The notes under the pieces: model-generated
What the model saw: only the letters and a program-made list of their open reading frames with translations
Database searches by the model: none
What the model was told of the DNA's origin: nothing
Made by a program: the position numbers and the translations under genes
NCBI RefSeq assembly: GCF_945605565.1
Contig: NZ_OX216966.1
Coordinates: 3,464,001-3,528,000, forward strand
Source: Paenibacillus dendritiformis
GTDB lineage: Bacteria; Bacillota; Bacilli; Paenibacillales; Paenibacillaceae
Direction of reading: 5' to 3'
DNA length: 64,000 nucleotides
Part shown: piece after piece, positions 52,701 to 60,770 of the stretch
Layout: the number at the start of each line of letters is the position of its first letter
Position numbering within the stretch: the first letter of the stretch is position 1

Positions 52701-53083
52701 TGCTGGATGGCGTTCCGCTGGAGGCTCCTTATGTCATCGTTCCGTCGGAGCTGGCGGCAGGACGTCATGAACTGAAGATTACGGCGTCTGATCATGCAGG
52801 GAATGTTCGTGAAGCAACTCTTGCCTTCACAGTAGTGAAGACGGTCTCGGTGCAGGATCTGTATGAGGTGGTGGATCGGGCGGAGGCCGAGGGGCGGATC
52901 ACGAACCGCGGCATCGTTCAGGCGCTGAAAAGTCATATTGCGAAGGTGGAGAAGGGGGACTTGAACGACCCGGACACATATCGGGCGCTGGAGCAGTTCA
53001 TTCAGGCCCAGTCCGGCAAGCATATCGATGAGCAGACAGCCAGCGAGCTGCTTCGCCTCATTGCGCAACTGAAGGATGCGTAA
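49790..53083 (+). CDS. secreted M60-family (enhancin-like) metallopeptidase with FIMAH-type tail
   Basis: 1097 residues. Signal peptide (IAACALGLSMVMGQAAAGA), a segment with repeated AYA/AYV blocks (about 30-55), a GATase-like N-terminal domain of about 300 residues, then the M60 (PF13402) catalytic part. The zincin motif HETGH (His676, Glu677, His680) is followed by Glu694 in TGEVTVNIYSL. After it come an Ig/OmpL47-like module (about 850-940), a further beta module (about 950-1010) and a C-terminal FIMAH-like helical domain (about 1018-1097). M60 members degrade mucins; enhancins damage insect peritrophic matrix. Export and mucinase activity are inferred. Confidence 0.88.
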   Translation: MLSTRTGKRMRIAACALGLSMVMGQAAAGAYPTDAYVTGAYAADEDAAHAYAVDRGFAAAKTRAQTEPGSGNRARAASQHDLDVIYRDLGGYPSVSATYNGGVAAIGDSAFVLAANPETTPILAAARYGAGRVVVAGDDSYFKFTSDMTDDRRTVARNILIWATEEAEPLTYQDALDGAGTLPLLTATSKSFTADSRYPIQVLTSDSFHSFELDPARYPVAYVDATMKQDEIDTLASYVERGGSIVVAMKGWVMEQYPNVFLGEAYQGRTAKLNEDYPLQRLLNRMGLGLMNNIATTKTETFPKLTEEGANHYHAAALVDQAKRVEAGELDPNLLEIGPAGADAKKKLQVLAAITGGTFGGLTAESPMHAQIQQDAEQLDTDLSFPLDRSLSPYSSALLAYKLSLVGNQLDAPKSPYADNFPGPVPADAPRVRQKTVAVDFDYSTFDHLRQGTVPKNWISTGLYAPAGEWLTVHVPEGTAGLDVQVGAHTDNLTSQNVWKRIPVVTQRKALAPGENRIRSPYGGLLYLIPTKPQAGVQKDIAIQGGVEAPYYVLGQTTEEEWRTDISQRPAPWAELQGRRVILTLPSEYVRNLGDPKPLLEQWDRIVEYTDEVAGLSPDAPMPHRSVNLPFRYVADRQISAGFMHAGYPIMFQIDPSAAHAVDIERVTRNGWGFWHETGHEYQQGPWSWDVTGEVTVNIYSLYVQQKFGNPSNLLTRNSEGQDFYDRARDYLEQSDPGTTVYGKSGQDLFVNLVLFRQLSLAYGWDFYQELHRAYRELPANQLPADNQAKIDLFVVMASKTAGEDLTEFFDKWFVKYTPGTVKAQIAALNLPKPSQPIWELRESEGIEAPVIELAPDQEWTKEKVEVKVTNPTPIEEGSGLRNQYKIGEAGTWTEYREPFTIDAEGETNVYARVRQLSGVTSDEVMASVKIDRTAPIIEASVTDIVYGSAPVTLPIAATDALSGVQAITVLLDGVPLEAPYVIVPSELAAGRHELKITASDHAGNVREATLAFTVVKTVSVQDLYEVVDRAEAEGRITNRGIVQALKSHIAKVEKGDLNDPDTYRALEQFIQAQSGKHIDEQTASELLRLIAQLKDA

Positions 53084-53096
53084 ATGAACGATTGGT

Positions 53097-53126
53097 GAGC
53101 CATTCTTCCTCTGGGAAGGATGGCTC
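53097..53126 (+). terminator. hairpin after the M60 gene
   Basis: GAGCCATTCTTCC pairs with GGAAGGATGGCTC (one mismatch) around TCTG. It lies 13 bp after the stop; the T run is weak. Confidence 0.7.
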
Positions 53127-53346
53127 CTCTGCTTCTTGAAGCGGGGAGCAACCCGCGCCAATACAGGGAAGAATGCCGGGTTACCTTAAAAATCGTCAGC
53201 CTATTTTTAAAATAATCAGTCCCCGATCTTAAATTAATACGGTCCCGGCGGTAAAGTCGGGAGTATTCAAGGAACGGAGCCTTCCGGTATCGTAAAAAGG
53301 GTAAGGCAAGAGAGGAGAACATCTCATGTGAGGGGGGCATTGTGAA

Positions 53347-55035
53347 GTGAAAGAAGTGAAGGAACCGAAGGGAGCCAAGGAACCGAAGGAATCGAAGGTA
53401 TTGAAGCAGGTTCACCCATGGCGTCGCGTGAAATTACATCCCGCAAAACGCGTATGCATCTCGCTCCTGGCTGCCATGATGGCGTTAACGCTGGCTGCCT
53501 GCAGCGGCGGCTCCGGATCGAACGGTCAAGAGGCGAACGGCGACCAGCCGCCCGAGAAGCTGACGAATCTGACGTATTGGGTGCAGATGGTCAGCCAAGT
53601 CTCCGCCACGCTGAAAAGCTACAATGAAATCGAGGCTTATAAGGAATTGGAGAGTGTCACGGGGGTAAAGGTGGACTTCCAGCATCCGCCGGAAGGGCAG
53701 CAAGCGAAGGAGCAGTTCAATCTGATGTTGACCTCGGATAAACTGCCGGATGTCATCGAGTATTCATGGACGAGTTATCCGGGCGGCCCCGAAAAAGCGA
53801 TTAAGGACGGCAAAATCATCCGCCTGAACGAGCTGATTGATCAGCATGCGCCGAATCTGAAGAAGGTGCTGGAAGCGCATCCGGAGTGGAAGAAGGAGAT
53901 TATGACGGATGAAGGCAGCATCTATGCGTTCCCGTTCATTCGTTCGCATGATCGGTTAAAAGTATTTCTCGGGCCGACGATCCGGCAGGACTGGCTCAAT
54001 AAGCTGAACCTGGAGATGCCGACGACGATTGATGAATGGTATGCCGTGCTCAAGGCGTTCAAAGAGAATGATATGAACGGCAACGGCAAGGCCGACGAGA
54101 TTCCGCTCTATCTGGCCAAAGGCGATGTGGACGCATCGACCGCCTTCCTGGGCGCCTTCGGCATTAATGCCGGATTCTATCAGGAGGGCGGCACCGTCAA
54201 GTATGGACCGACGGATCCGAGGTTCAAGGAGTTCCTGACGCTGATGAACAAATGGTATCAGGAAGGGCTGCTGGACCGCGACTTTGCCACCACGGATGCG
54301 AAGCTGCTGGAAGCGAAGATCACCGGCGGGCAGATCGGCGCGGCCGTGCTGTATACGGGCAGCGGGATCGGCAATTACAATACGCTCATGAAGGACAAGG
54401 ACCCGAATTTCCATCTCGTCGCCGCTCCGTATCCCGTCATGAACAAGGGCGACAAGCAGATTTGGGGATATAAGGACTTCGCGTATACGGGCATTGGCGC
54501 CGCGATTACGACGAGCAACAAAAATCCGGTCGAGACGGTAAAATGGCTCGATTATGCGTATTCGGAGGAGGGCACCCTGCTGTTCAACTTCGGCAAGGAA
54601 GGCGTCAGTTACACGCTGGAGAACGGCAAGCCGGTATTCAAGCCGGAAGTGCTGAACAATCCTTCCGGGCTTCCGCTGATTCAGTCGATGTCGCAGCATA
54701 ACCGCGCGACGTTCAGCGGACCGTTCATGCTTGATATCCGCTTCGACGAGCAGTATACCACCTCTCCGGACCAGCTCAAGTCCAAGGAGATCTGGGCGGA
54801 GCCGACGCTGGAGCTGAAGCTGCCGCGCACGACGCCGAACAGCGAAGAGAGCAGCCGCTATGCTTCCATCATGAACGATATCAACACCTTCAAGGATGAG
54901 ATGTATTTGAAGTTCATTATGGGGCAGGAGCCGCTTGACAACTTCGACAAATACGTCAAGACAATCGAAGGCATGGGGCTTCAGGAAGCGATCGGGATTC
55001 AGCAGAACGCGCTGGAGCGTTATAACCAACGTTAA
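53347..55035 (+). CDS. LplA-type extracellular sugar-binding lipoprotein
   Basis: 562 residues. Substrate-binding component of a type-I ABC importer, tethered to the membrane by lipid at Cys52 (lipobox LTLAACSGG). After a linker rich in Gly/Ser/Gln, the SBP_bac fold follows: TYWVQMVSQVS, SDKLPDVIEYSW, EKAIKDGKIIRLNELI and FPFIRSHDR. Unusual is a 33-residue charged head before the membrane segment, made of KEP/KEV-like repeats (EVKEPKGAKEPKESK). GTG 53347 follows GGGGGG by 8 bp; a later start would give a normal signal sequence but lacks a ribosome site. Sugar is probably an oligosaccharide, judged from neighbours. Confidence 0.9.
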   Translation: MKEVKEPKGAKEPKESKVLKQVHPWRRVKLHPAKRVCISLLAAMMALTLAACSGGSGSNGQEANGDQPPEKLTNLTYWVQMVSQVSATLKSYNEIEAYKELESVTGVKVDFQHPPEGQQAKEQFNLMLTSDKLPDVIEYSWTSYPGGPEKAIKDGKIIRLNELIDQHAPNLKKVLEAHPEWKKEIMTDEGSIYAFPFIRSHDRLKVFLGPTIRQDWLNKLNLEMPTTIDEWYAVLKAFKENDMNGNGKADEIPLYLAKGDVDASTAFLGAFGINAGFYQEGGTVKYGPTDPRFKEFLTLMNKWYQEGLLDRDFATTDAKLLEAKITGGQIGAAVLYTGSGIGNYNTLMKDKDPNFHLVAAPYPVMNKGDKQIWGYKDFAYTGIGAAITTSNKNPVETVKWLDYAYSEEGTLLFNFGKEGVSYTLENGKPVFKPEVLNNPSGLPLIQSMSQHNRATFSGPFMLDIRFDEQYTTSPDQLKSKEIWAEPTLELKLPRTTPNSEESSRYASIMNDINTFKDEMYLKFIMGQEPLDNFDKYVKTIEGMGLQEAIGIQQNALERYNQR

Positions 55036-55042
55036 TGCGGCG

Positions 55043-55068
55043 AGAAGCGGGAGATTCTCTCTCGCTTC
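55043..55068 (+). terminator. intercistronic hairpin between binding protein and permease genes
   Basis: AGAAGCG and CGCTTCT form a 7-bp stem around a 12-base loop, placed right after the binding-protein stop codon. Such hairpins often lower downstream expression or protect the 5' mRNA, keeping binding protein in excess. Confidence 0.55.
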
Positions 55069-55098
55069 TTCCATACAACGAGGAAAGTGGGGACACGG

Positions 55099-56067
55099 AT
55101 GGCAGCTTCACCACCGGCGCTTCAGCCCGACAAGAAGGCGAAAGAACGCCGCAAGCTCGAAAAGCGGAGCCTCATCAAGAAGGACTTGAAGCGGAATAAA
55201 TATATTTATTTGCTGGCGCTTCCGGTTATCGCGTATTACGCCATTTTCCACTATGGACCGATGTACGGCCTGCTGATGGCTTTCAAAGATTACAGCATCG
55301 CGGACGGCATCTGGGGCAGCAAGTGGATCGGCTTCGATCATTTCAAGAACTTCTTCGACAGCTACTACTTCGGCCGCCTGCTACGCAATACGATCCTGAT
55401 CAATGTTTACGAGCTGTTGTTTGCCTTTCCTGCGCCGATTATTTTGGCCCTGCTGCTGAATGAGATTCGGGGGCGAATCTTCAAGCGCACGGTGCAGACG
55501 ATCTCTTATCTGCCGCATTTCATCTCGATTGTCGTCGTGGTGGGGATGATGTTCGATTTTCTGGCGCGGGACGGATTGATTAATCAGCTGCTTGGCTTTC
55601 TGGGCATCGACAGCATTCCGTTCATGTCAGAGCCTGGCTGGTTCCGGACGCTGTTCGTAGGCTCCGGCATCTGGCAGGGACTCGGCTGGGGCTCGATTAT
55701 CTACCTGGCCGCGATTGCCACGATCGATCCGACCTTGTATGAAGCAGCCAAGATCGACGGAGCCGGGCGCTTCAAGCAGGTGCTTCATATTACGATTCCG
55801 GGAATGATGCCGACCATCGTCATTATGTTCATTCTGAACATGGGTTCGATGATGAGCGTCGGCAGCGAGAAGGTGCTGCTCATGTACAGCCCGCTTACGT
55901 ACGAGACGGCGGATGTCATCTCCACCTTCGTCTACCGCAGAGGGGTGCTCGATTCGGATTATGGATTCACGACAGCGGTCGGCTTGTTCAACTCGGTGGT
56001 CAGCTTTATTTTGCTGGTCGTCTCCAATACGATCAGCAAGCGGGTCAGCGAGCACAAATTATGGTAG
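55099..56067 (+). CDS. LplB-type sugar ABC transporter permease
   Basis: 322 residues. Cytoplasmic charged N-terminus (KKAKERRKLEKRSLIKKDLKRN), then six membrane segments. The ATPase-contacting EAA loop reads DPTLYEAAKIDGAGRFKQVLHITIP, exactly the binding-protein-dependent type. The order lplA-lplB-lplC and the length fit the LplB/YtcP-like CUT1 subgroup. An ATPase gene is absent; such systems usually share MsmX. ATG 55099 is preferred over the GTG-like 55087 because GGGGA sits before it. Confidence 0.92.
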   Translation: MAASPPALQPDKKAKERRKLEKRSLIKKDLKRNKYIYLLALPVIAYYAIFHYGPMYGLLMAFKDYSIADGIWGSKWIGFDHFKNFFDSYYFGRLLRNTILINVYELLFAFPAPIILALLLNEIRGRIFKRTVQTISYLPHFISIVVVVGMMFDFLARDGLINQLLGFLGIDSIPFMSEPGWFRTLFVGSGIWQGLGWGSIIYLAAIATIDPTLYEAAKIDGAGRFKQVLHITIPGMMPTIVIMFILNMGSMMSVGSEKVLLMYSPLTYETADVISTFVYRRGVLDSDYGFTTAVGLFNSVVSFILLVVSNTISKRVSEHKLW

Positions 56068-56082
56068 AGAGGAGGCGGGCCG

Positions 56083-56958
56083 TTGAGAACTTCACTCGGA
56101 GAGAAAGTGTTTACCGGATTCAATACGATATTGATGCTGCTGCTCTGCTTCGTGACGCTGTATCCGTTCATCTATGTCGGATTCGCTTCCTTGAGCAGTC
56201 CCGCCTCGCTCGCTCAGCATCGCGGGCTGCTGCTGGCACCGCTGGAGCTGAACTTGAGCGCGTATAAGGCCGTATTCGACAATCCGATGATTACGACGGG
56301 ATACCGGAATACGCTGATCTATGTCACCTGCGGCACGGCGATCAATCTGCTCTTGACGGCTATCGGGGCTTATGTGCTGTCGCGGCGCAATCTGTATTTC
56401 AAAAATATTCTCATGCTGCTGATCGTCATTACGATGTTCTTCGGCGGGGGACTGATTCCGACGTACCTGCTCATTAACAAGCTCGGGATGCTGAATACGG
56501 TCTGGGCCCTGCTCATTCCCGGGGCGATCAGCACCTTCAACATGATTATTATGCGAACCGGATTCCAGTCTGTTCCGATTAGTCTGGAGGAGTCGGCGCG
56601 CATCGACGGGGCGAATGATCTCGTCATTCTGTTCCGCATCATCATTCCGTTATCGATGCCGGTCATCGCGGTCATGATCCTGTGGTATGCCGTCGGGCAT
56701 TGGAATTCCTACTTCAGCGCCCTGATCTATATGCGGGATCGGGAGCTGTTCCCGCTGCAGCTCGTGCTGCGCGAGATTCTGATCACGAACTCGATGGACA
56801 GCATGATGACCGACTCCGGGGCGGGCGATCGGATTGCGATTGCGGAGACGATCAAGTATGCGACGATCATTGTCTCGACGCTGCCGATTCTGGTGCTCTA
56901 TCCTTTTCTGCAAAAATATTTTGTCAAAGGCGTATTAATCGGAGCTATCAAAGAATAG
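56083..56958 (+). CDS. LplC-type sugar ABC transporter permease
   Basis: 291 residues. Six membrane segments with EAA loop (SLEESARIDGANDLVILFRIIIP) and the terminal FLQKYFVKGVLIGAIKE found in nearly all LplC/YtcP proteins. Starts at TTG 56083, with GAGAGGAGG about eight bases before. Partner of the permease just upstream, 15 bp away; together they make the membrane channel of the importer. The next 185 bp before the AraC gene show no further gene. Confidence 0.93.
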   Translation: MRTSLGEKVFTGFNTILMLLLCFVTLYPFIYVGFASLSSPASLAQHRGLLLAPLELNLSAYKAVFDNPMITTGYRNTLIYVTCGTAINLLLTAIGAYVLSRRNLYFKNILMLLIVITMFFGGGLIPTYLLINKLGMLNTVWALLIPGAISTFNMIIMRTGFQSVPISLEESARIDGANDLVILFRIIIPLSMPVIAVMILWYAVGHWNSYFSALIYMRDRELFPLQLVLREILITNSMDSMMTDSGAGDRIAIAETIKYATIIVSTLPILVLYPFLQKYFVKGVLIGAIKE

Positions 56959-57144
56959 TTCAGTAACAGCAGGCAACGCAGATCCGAGCCGCGCGCTGAC
57001 GCTTCACCGTCCTAGTGCTCCGGAATCAAATGGGCGCGCAACGGAGGATTGGCGGTCACAAATCAAAAGGAAGAAGCAGGGAATCGGGGATCGATCACGA
57101 AGGATACATGATTCATTCCAAATTCAACAAGCGGAGGGATCATC

Positions 57145-59535
57145 TTGCGATCGATAATGAACCTTCTTCTGAAGCTTCGCAAACGCAGCTTGAGCCGCGT
57201 CTTGACGGCGATGATTGTGTCGAACCTGTGCTTGCTGCTGATTCCGGTCACCATGGGCTTGTTCCTCTATACGATGGTGGAGGATGTGCTCGAAAATAAT
57301 GCCAGACGGTCCAACTCGGCGATGCTGGAGCAGCTTCGGCTATCGATGGATCATAAGCTGAAGGAGCTGGACATCCTCGCGAAGCAGGTGGCTTTCAATC
57401 CGAAGCTGACCGCTCTCCTCAGCTCCAGCGGAACGGCAAGCGAGGAGTCGTATAAGCAGGTCGAGTTCGTGCGCGACTATTTGAACCGCTACCAGAGCTT
57501 CGCCAGCGGCTTCGTGAAGGACTTCTATGTTCATCTGCAGGCGGGGGACCTGATTCTGAAGCCGGGACTGCGAACCGACGCGACGACCTTCTATGAAAAG
57601 TATTACGCGTATGCGGAGATGGATGCGGAAGCCTGGCGCTCCGGCATGCTGGATGGCTATCACAGCATGACCTATCTGCCTTCGGCTGCGCTGCTGCAGG
57701 ATCCGGTCAATGGCGGGAGCCCGGCCAAGGTGATCACGTATGTGCAATCGCTTCCAATCTATGAAGTGAGCGGGACGCGCGGCTCGCTGGTCATCTTGAT
57801 CGACGAGCAGAAGGTGCAGGAAATGTTCAAGCAGATCGAGCTGGCGAACGATAGCACCATCTTCATCGTGAATCCTAACCGGGAGATTATCGCGGCTACC
57901 GATCCCGACCTTGAGATGCCTGACGAGATGGCGGATCAGTTGGCGAAGGGCTCCGGCTTATTCAATTACGCCTGGAATGGTACCGATAGCATCGTGTCTT
58001 ATACTTCGTCCGCGGAAGCCGGCTGGCATTATGTGTCGGTGATGCCGAAGGATCGGTTCATGCAGCGGGTCGAGAGCATGAAGCAGATCGCGCTCTTCGT
58101 CTTGATCGTGGCCTTGGGATGCGGAGGGGCGACGGCTTACTGGATCGCTTACCGTCATTATAGTCCCGTGAAAAGAATGGTCGACGCCATTATCCAAGGC
58201 AAGCCGGATCGGAGGCGGCCGGGGAATGAATATGAGTTCATCCGCGAATCGATCGAGGGGACGCTGCTCGAAGAGAAGCATCTGCGCAGCCGTCTGCTGC
58301 AGCAGGCTCCGGTCATCCGGAGCAATTTCCTCTCGCGCCTTATCCGCGGGTATGTAGATCTCGATCGGGAGCCGCTCGAGTCTCAGCTCGACTTCCTGAA
58401 TATGGAGTTCCTGTCGGATCGGTTCGCCGTCTTCATCGTGCAGGCGGAAGACATTACGGGGTATGCGAACCAGGAGTCGGAGGCGAAGTGGACGCAGATT
58501 CGCTTCATTATCTCGAATATCGGAACCGATATGATTCAGGCCCGCCATATCGGCTATGCCGTCGAGCTGGAGCGGGACCGGATTGGCTTTCTCTGTAATT
58601 TCGACCCTGCGCTGGCGGAGGATCACGCGAAGGATCTGCAGGAGATGACCGAGCAATTGCTGGACATGATGCATAACCGGTTCCGCATCTCCTTGACGAT
58701 CGCGGTCAGCGATATTCATGAGGGTCCCGCCCAGATCGGCCATGCCTATCTGGAAGCGCTGGCAGCCTTCGACTACCGCATGTTCCGGGGACGGAATGCG
58801 GTTATCCATTTCGGCGAGATTCAGGATGTCACCCCGCATTATTATTATCCGCTTGAATTCGAAGCGCAGCTGGTCAACCACGTGAAGAGCGGGGATACCG
58901 AGAATGTCGGGAAGCTGCTGGACAATATTTACGAGATGAATTTCAACGCGGCCAAGACGACATTCGAGCTGGGGATGTGCCTGTTTTTCAATATTATGAG
59001 CACGTTCCTGAAAATTACGAATTCGACCAATACGGATCATGCAGCGCTGCTGGGCCCGAATATCGATCCGATCAAAAATCTATTCAATTATAAGACCGTG
59101 GAAGAGATGCACGCCGAGACGAAGCGCTTGTTCGTACGGCTCACGGCCTCCTTCCAGACGGCTCAGAGCGATCACAGCAAGCAGCTCTTGGCGGACATTA
59201 TGCAGATGATCGAACTTCATCTGCATGATCAGAATCTGGGGCTGGTCATGATCGCGGATCATTTCGGCATGACTCCGCAGTATGTATCCAGCTTCTTCAA
59301 GAAGGCGAGTAACCAGAATCTGACCGACTACATTACCCGTGCCCGGATTGATCTGGCGAAGGCGCATATGGCGCAGTCCGATCTTACCAATGCGCAGGTC
59401 GCTCAGATGGTGGGGTATACGAATGACGTCGTATTCATTCGTGCCTTTAAGAAGCTGGAGGGAGTGACCCCGGGCAAGTATCGCATCAGCATTCAGCGTT
59501 CCTCTTGCGAACGCGATAAGGAGGCTAATCTATGA
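57145..59535 (+). CDS. membrane-anchored AraC-family sensor-regulator
   Basis: 796 residues. TM1 (about 16-40, LTAMIVSNLCLLLIPVTMGLF), an extracytoplasmic dCache-like region (about 45-300), TM2 (about 310-335, ALFVLIVALGCGGATAYWIA), then a long cytoplasmic linker and a C-terminal AraC-type double HTH (about 690-790: LGLVMIADHFGMTPQYVSSFF and VAQMVGYTNDVVFIRAFKKLEGVTPGKYR, shown in part). Such one-component membrane regulators control neighbouring sugar-uptake genes. TTG 57145 follows GGAGGG. It overlaps the GH88 gene by four bases (ATGA). Confidence 0.92.
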   Translation: MRSIMNLLLKLRKRSLSRVLTAMIVSNLCLLLIPVTMGLFLYTMVEDVLENNARRSNSAMLEQLRLSMDHKLKELDILAKQVAFNPKLTALLSSSGTASEESYKQVEFVRDYLNRYQSFASGFVKDFYVHLQAGDLILKPGLRTDATTFYEKYYAYAEMDAEAWRSGMLDGYHSMTYLPSAALLQDPVNGGSPAKVITYVQSLPIYEVSGTRGSLVILIDEQKVQEMFKQIELANDSTIFIVNPNREIIAATDPDLEMPDEMADQLAKGSGLFNYAWNGTDSIVSYTSSAEAGWHYVSVMPKDRFMQRVESMKQIALFVLIVALGCGGATAYWIAYRHYSPVKRMVDAIIQGKPDRRRPGNEYEFIRESIEGTLLEEKHLRSRLLQQAPVIRSNFLSRLIRGYVDLDREPLESQLDFLNMEFLSDRFAVFIVQAEDITGYANQESEAKWTQIRFIISNIGTDMIQARHIGYAVELERDRIGFLCNFDPALAEDHAKDLQEMTEQLLDMMHNRFRISLTIAVSDIHEGPAQIGHAYLEALAAFDYRMFRGRNAVIHFGEIQDVTPHYYYPLEFEAQLVNHVKSGDTENVGKLLDNIYEMNFNAAKTTFELGMCLFFNIMSTFLKITNSTNTDHAALLGPNIDPIKNLFNYKTVEEMHAETKRLFVRLTASFQTAQSDHSKQLLADIMQMIELHLHDQNLGLVMIADHFGMTPQYVSSFFKKASNQNLTDYITRARIDLAKAHMAQSDLTNAQVAQMVGYTNDVVFIRAFKKLEGVTPGKYRISIQRSSCERDKEANL

Positions 59536-60731
59536 CCACCACGAATATTTTTCGGGAAGCGATCGCGGAACCGCATCGCTTCGGGGTGAGCGGGCAAGCG
59601 GTATGGAGCACAGAAAAATGCGATCAGGCGATTGAATATGTGCTTCGCCAGATCGATCGCAATCTGGAGCCGTTCGCCCGCCAGTTCCCGGCGCCGGCAA
59701 GCGTCAATCTCATCTATCCGGCTATCGGAAATACCGAATGGACCTCGTCCTTCTGGACGGGCATGCTCTGGCTGGCCTATGAAGTGACCGGCGAGGCGAA
59801 ATACCGGAACACGGCCGAACTGCAATTGGAGAGCTACAAGGAGCGGATCGAGAAGCGGATTGCGACCGGGACGCATGATCTCGGCTTCCTCTATTCGCTG
59901 TCCTGCATCGCCGCCTACAAGCTCACCGGCAATACGGAAGCGAAGGCGATCGCGCTGCAGGCCGCGGAGCTTCTGATGGAGCGCTATTTCGCAAAGGCGG
60001 GCATCATTCAGGCATGGGGCAATCTGAACAATCCGAGCCAGCGCGGGCGGATGATCGTCGATTGCGCGATGAATCTGCCGCTGCTCTACTGGGCTTCCGA
60101 GATGACGGGGGATGATCGCTATCACGAGGCGGCGGAGCGCCATATCCGGCAGACGGCGAGCTATCTCATTCGCGGCAACGCTTCGACGTATCACACGTTC
60201 TATATGGATACGGAGACGGGCGAGCCGAAGTACGGCAAGACCGCGCAGGGCTATGCCGACGATTCCTGCTGGTCGCGCGGCCAGGCGTGGGCGATGTACG
60301 GGCTTCCGCTTAGTTACCGCTATACCCGGGATGCGGCGCTGCTCGAGCAAGCGGAGAACGTGACTCATTATTATTTGAACCGGCTGCCGGCTGATTATGT
60401 CTGCTATTGGGATCTGATCTTTACTGAAGGGGAGGAAGAACGGGACAGCTCAGCCGCGGCGATCGCGGCCTGCGGGATGATGGAGCTGGCGAAGCATCTG
60501 CCGCTGACGCATGAACACCGCCGGCTGTATGAGAATGCGGCGCTGCTGACGCTTGATTCGCTGGCGGCGCGCTACACTTCGGCCGCGCGTCCCGAATCGA
60601 ACGGAGTGCTCCTCCATGCCGTCTACGGCAAGCCTCTCGGCAACGGCGTCGACGAATGCTGCATCTGGGGCGATTATTTTTATTTCGAGGCGCTGGTGCG
60701 GGCCCGAACAGACTGGCGCAGCTATTGGTAG
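59532..60731 (+). CDS. GH88 unsaturated glucuronyl hydrolase (UGL type)
   Basis: 399 residues, an alpha/alpha-barrel. It hydrates and releases the unsaturated uronic acid left at the non-reducing end by polysaccharide lyases. Key residues match UGL: Asp116 in GTHDLGFLYSLS and Asp177 in IVDCAMNLPLLYWA; CWSRGQAWAMYG and DSSAAAI are further marks. No signal peptide, so it acts on imported oligosaccharide in the cytoplasm, fitting the ABC importer. The substrate class (glycosaminoglycan, gellan, xanthan or rhamnogalacturonan) is not decided. GH105 is the alternative family. Confidence 0.9.
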   Translation: MTTTNIFREAIAEPHRFGVSGQAVWSTEKCDQAIEYVLRQIDRNLEPFARQFPAPASVNLIYPAIGNTEWTSSFWTGMLWLAYEVTGEAKYRNTAELQLESYKERIEKRIATGTHDLGFLYSLSCIAAYKLTGNTEAKAIALQAAELLMERYFAKAGIIQAWGNLNNPSQRGRMIVDCAMNLPLLYWASEMTGDDRYHEAAERHIRQTASYLIRGNASTYHTFYMDTETGEPKYGKTAQGYADDSCWSRGQAWAMYGLPLSYRYTRDAALLEQAENVTHYYLNRLPADYVCYWDLIFTEGEEERDSSAAAIAACGMMELAKHLPLTHEHRRLYENAALLTLDSLAARYTSAARPESNGVLLHAVYGKPLGNGVDECCIWGDYFYFEALVRARTDWRSYW

Positions 60732-60770
60732 GCGGCGAATGGAAGCGAAGCAGGCGAAGGAGGCGGCATC

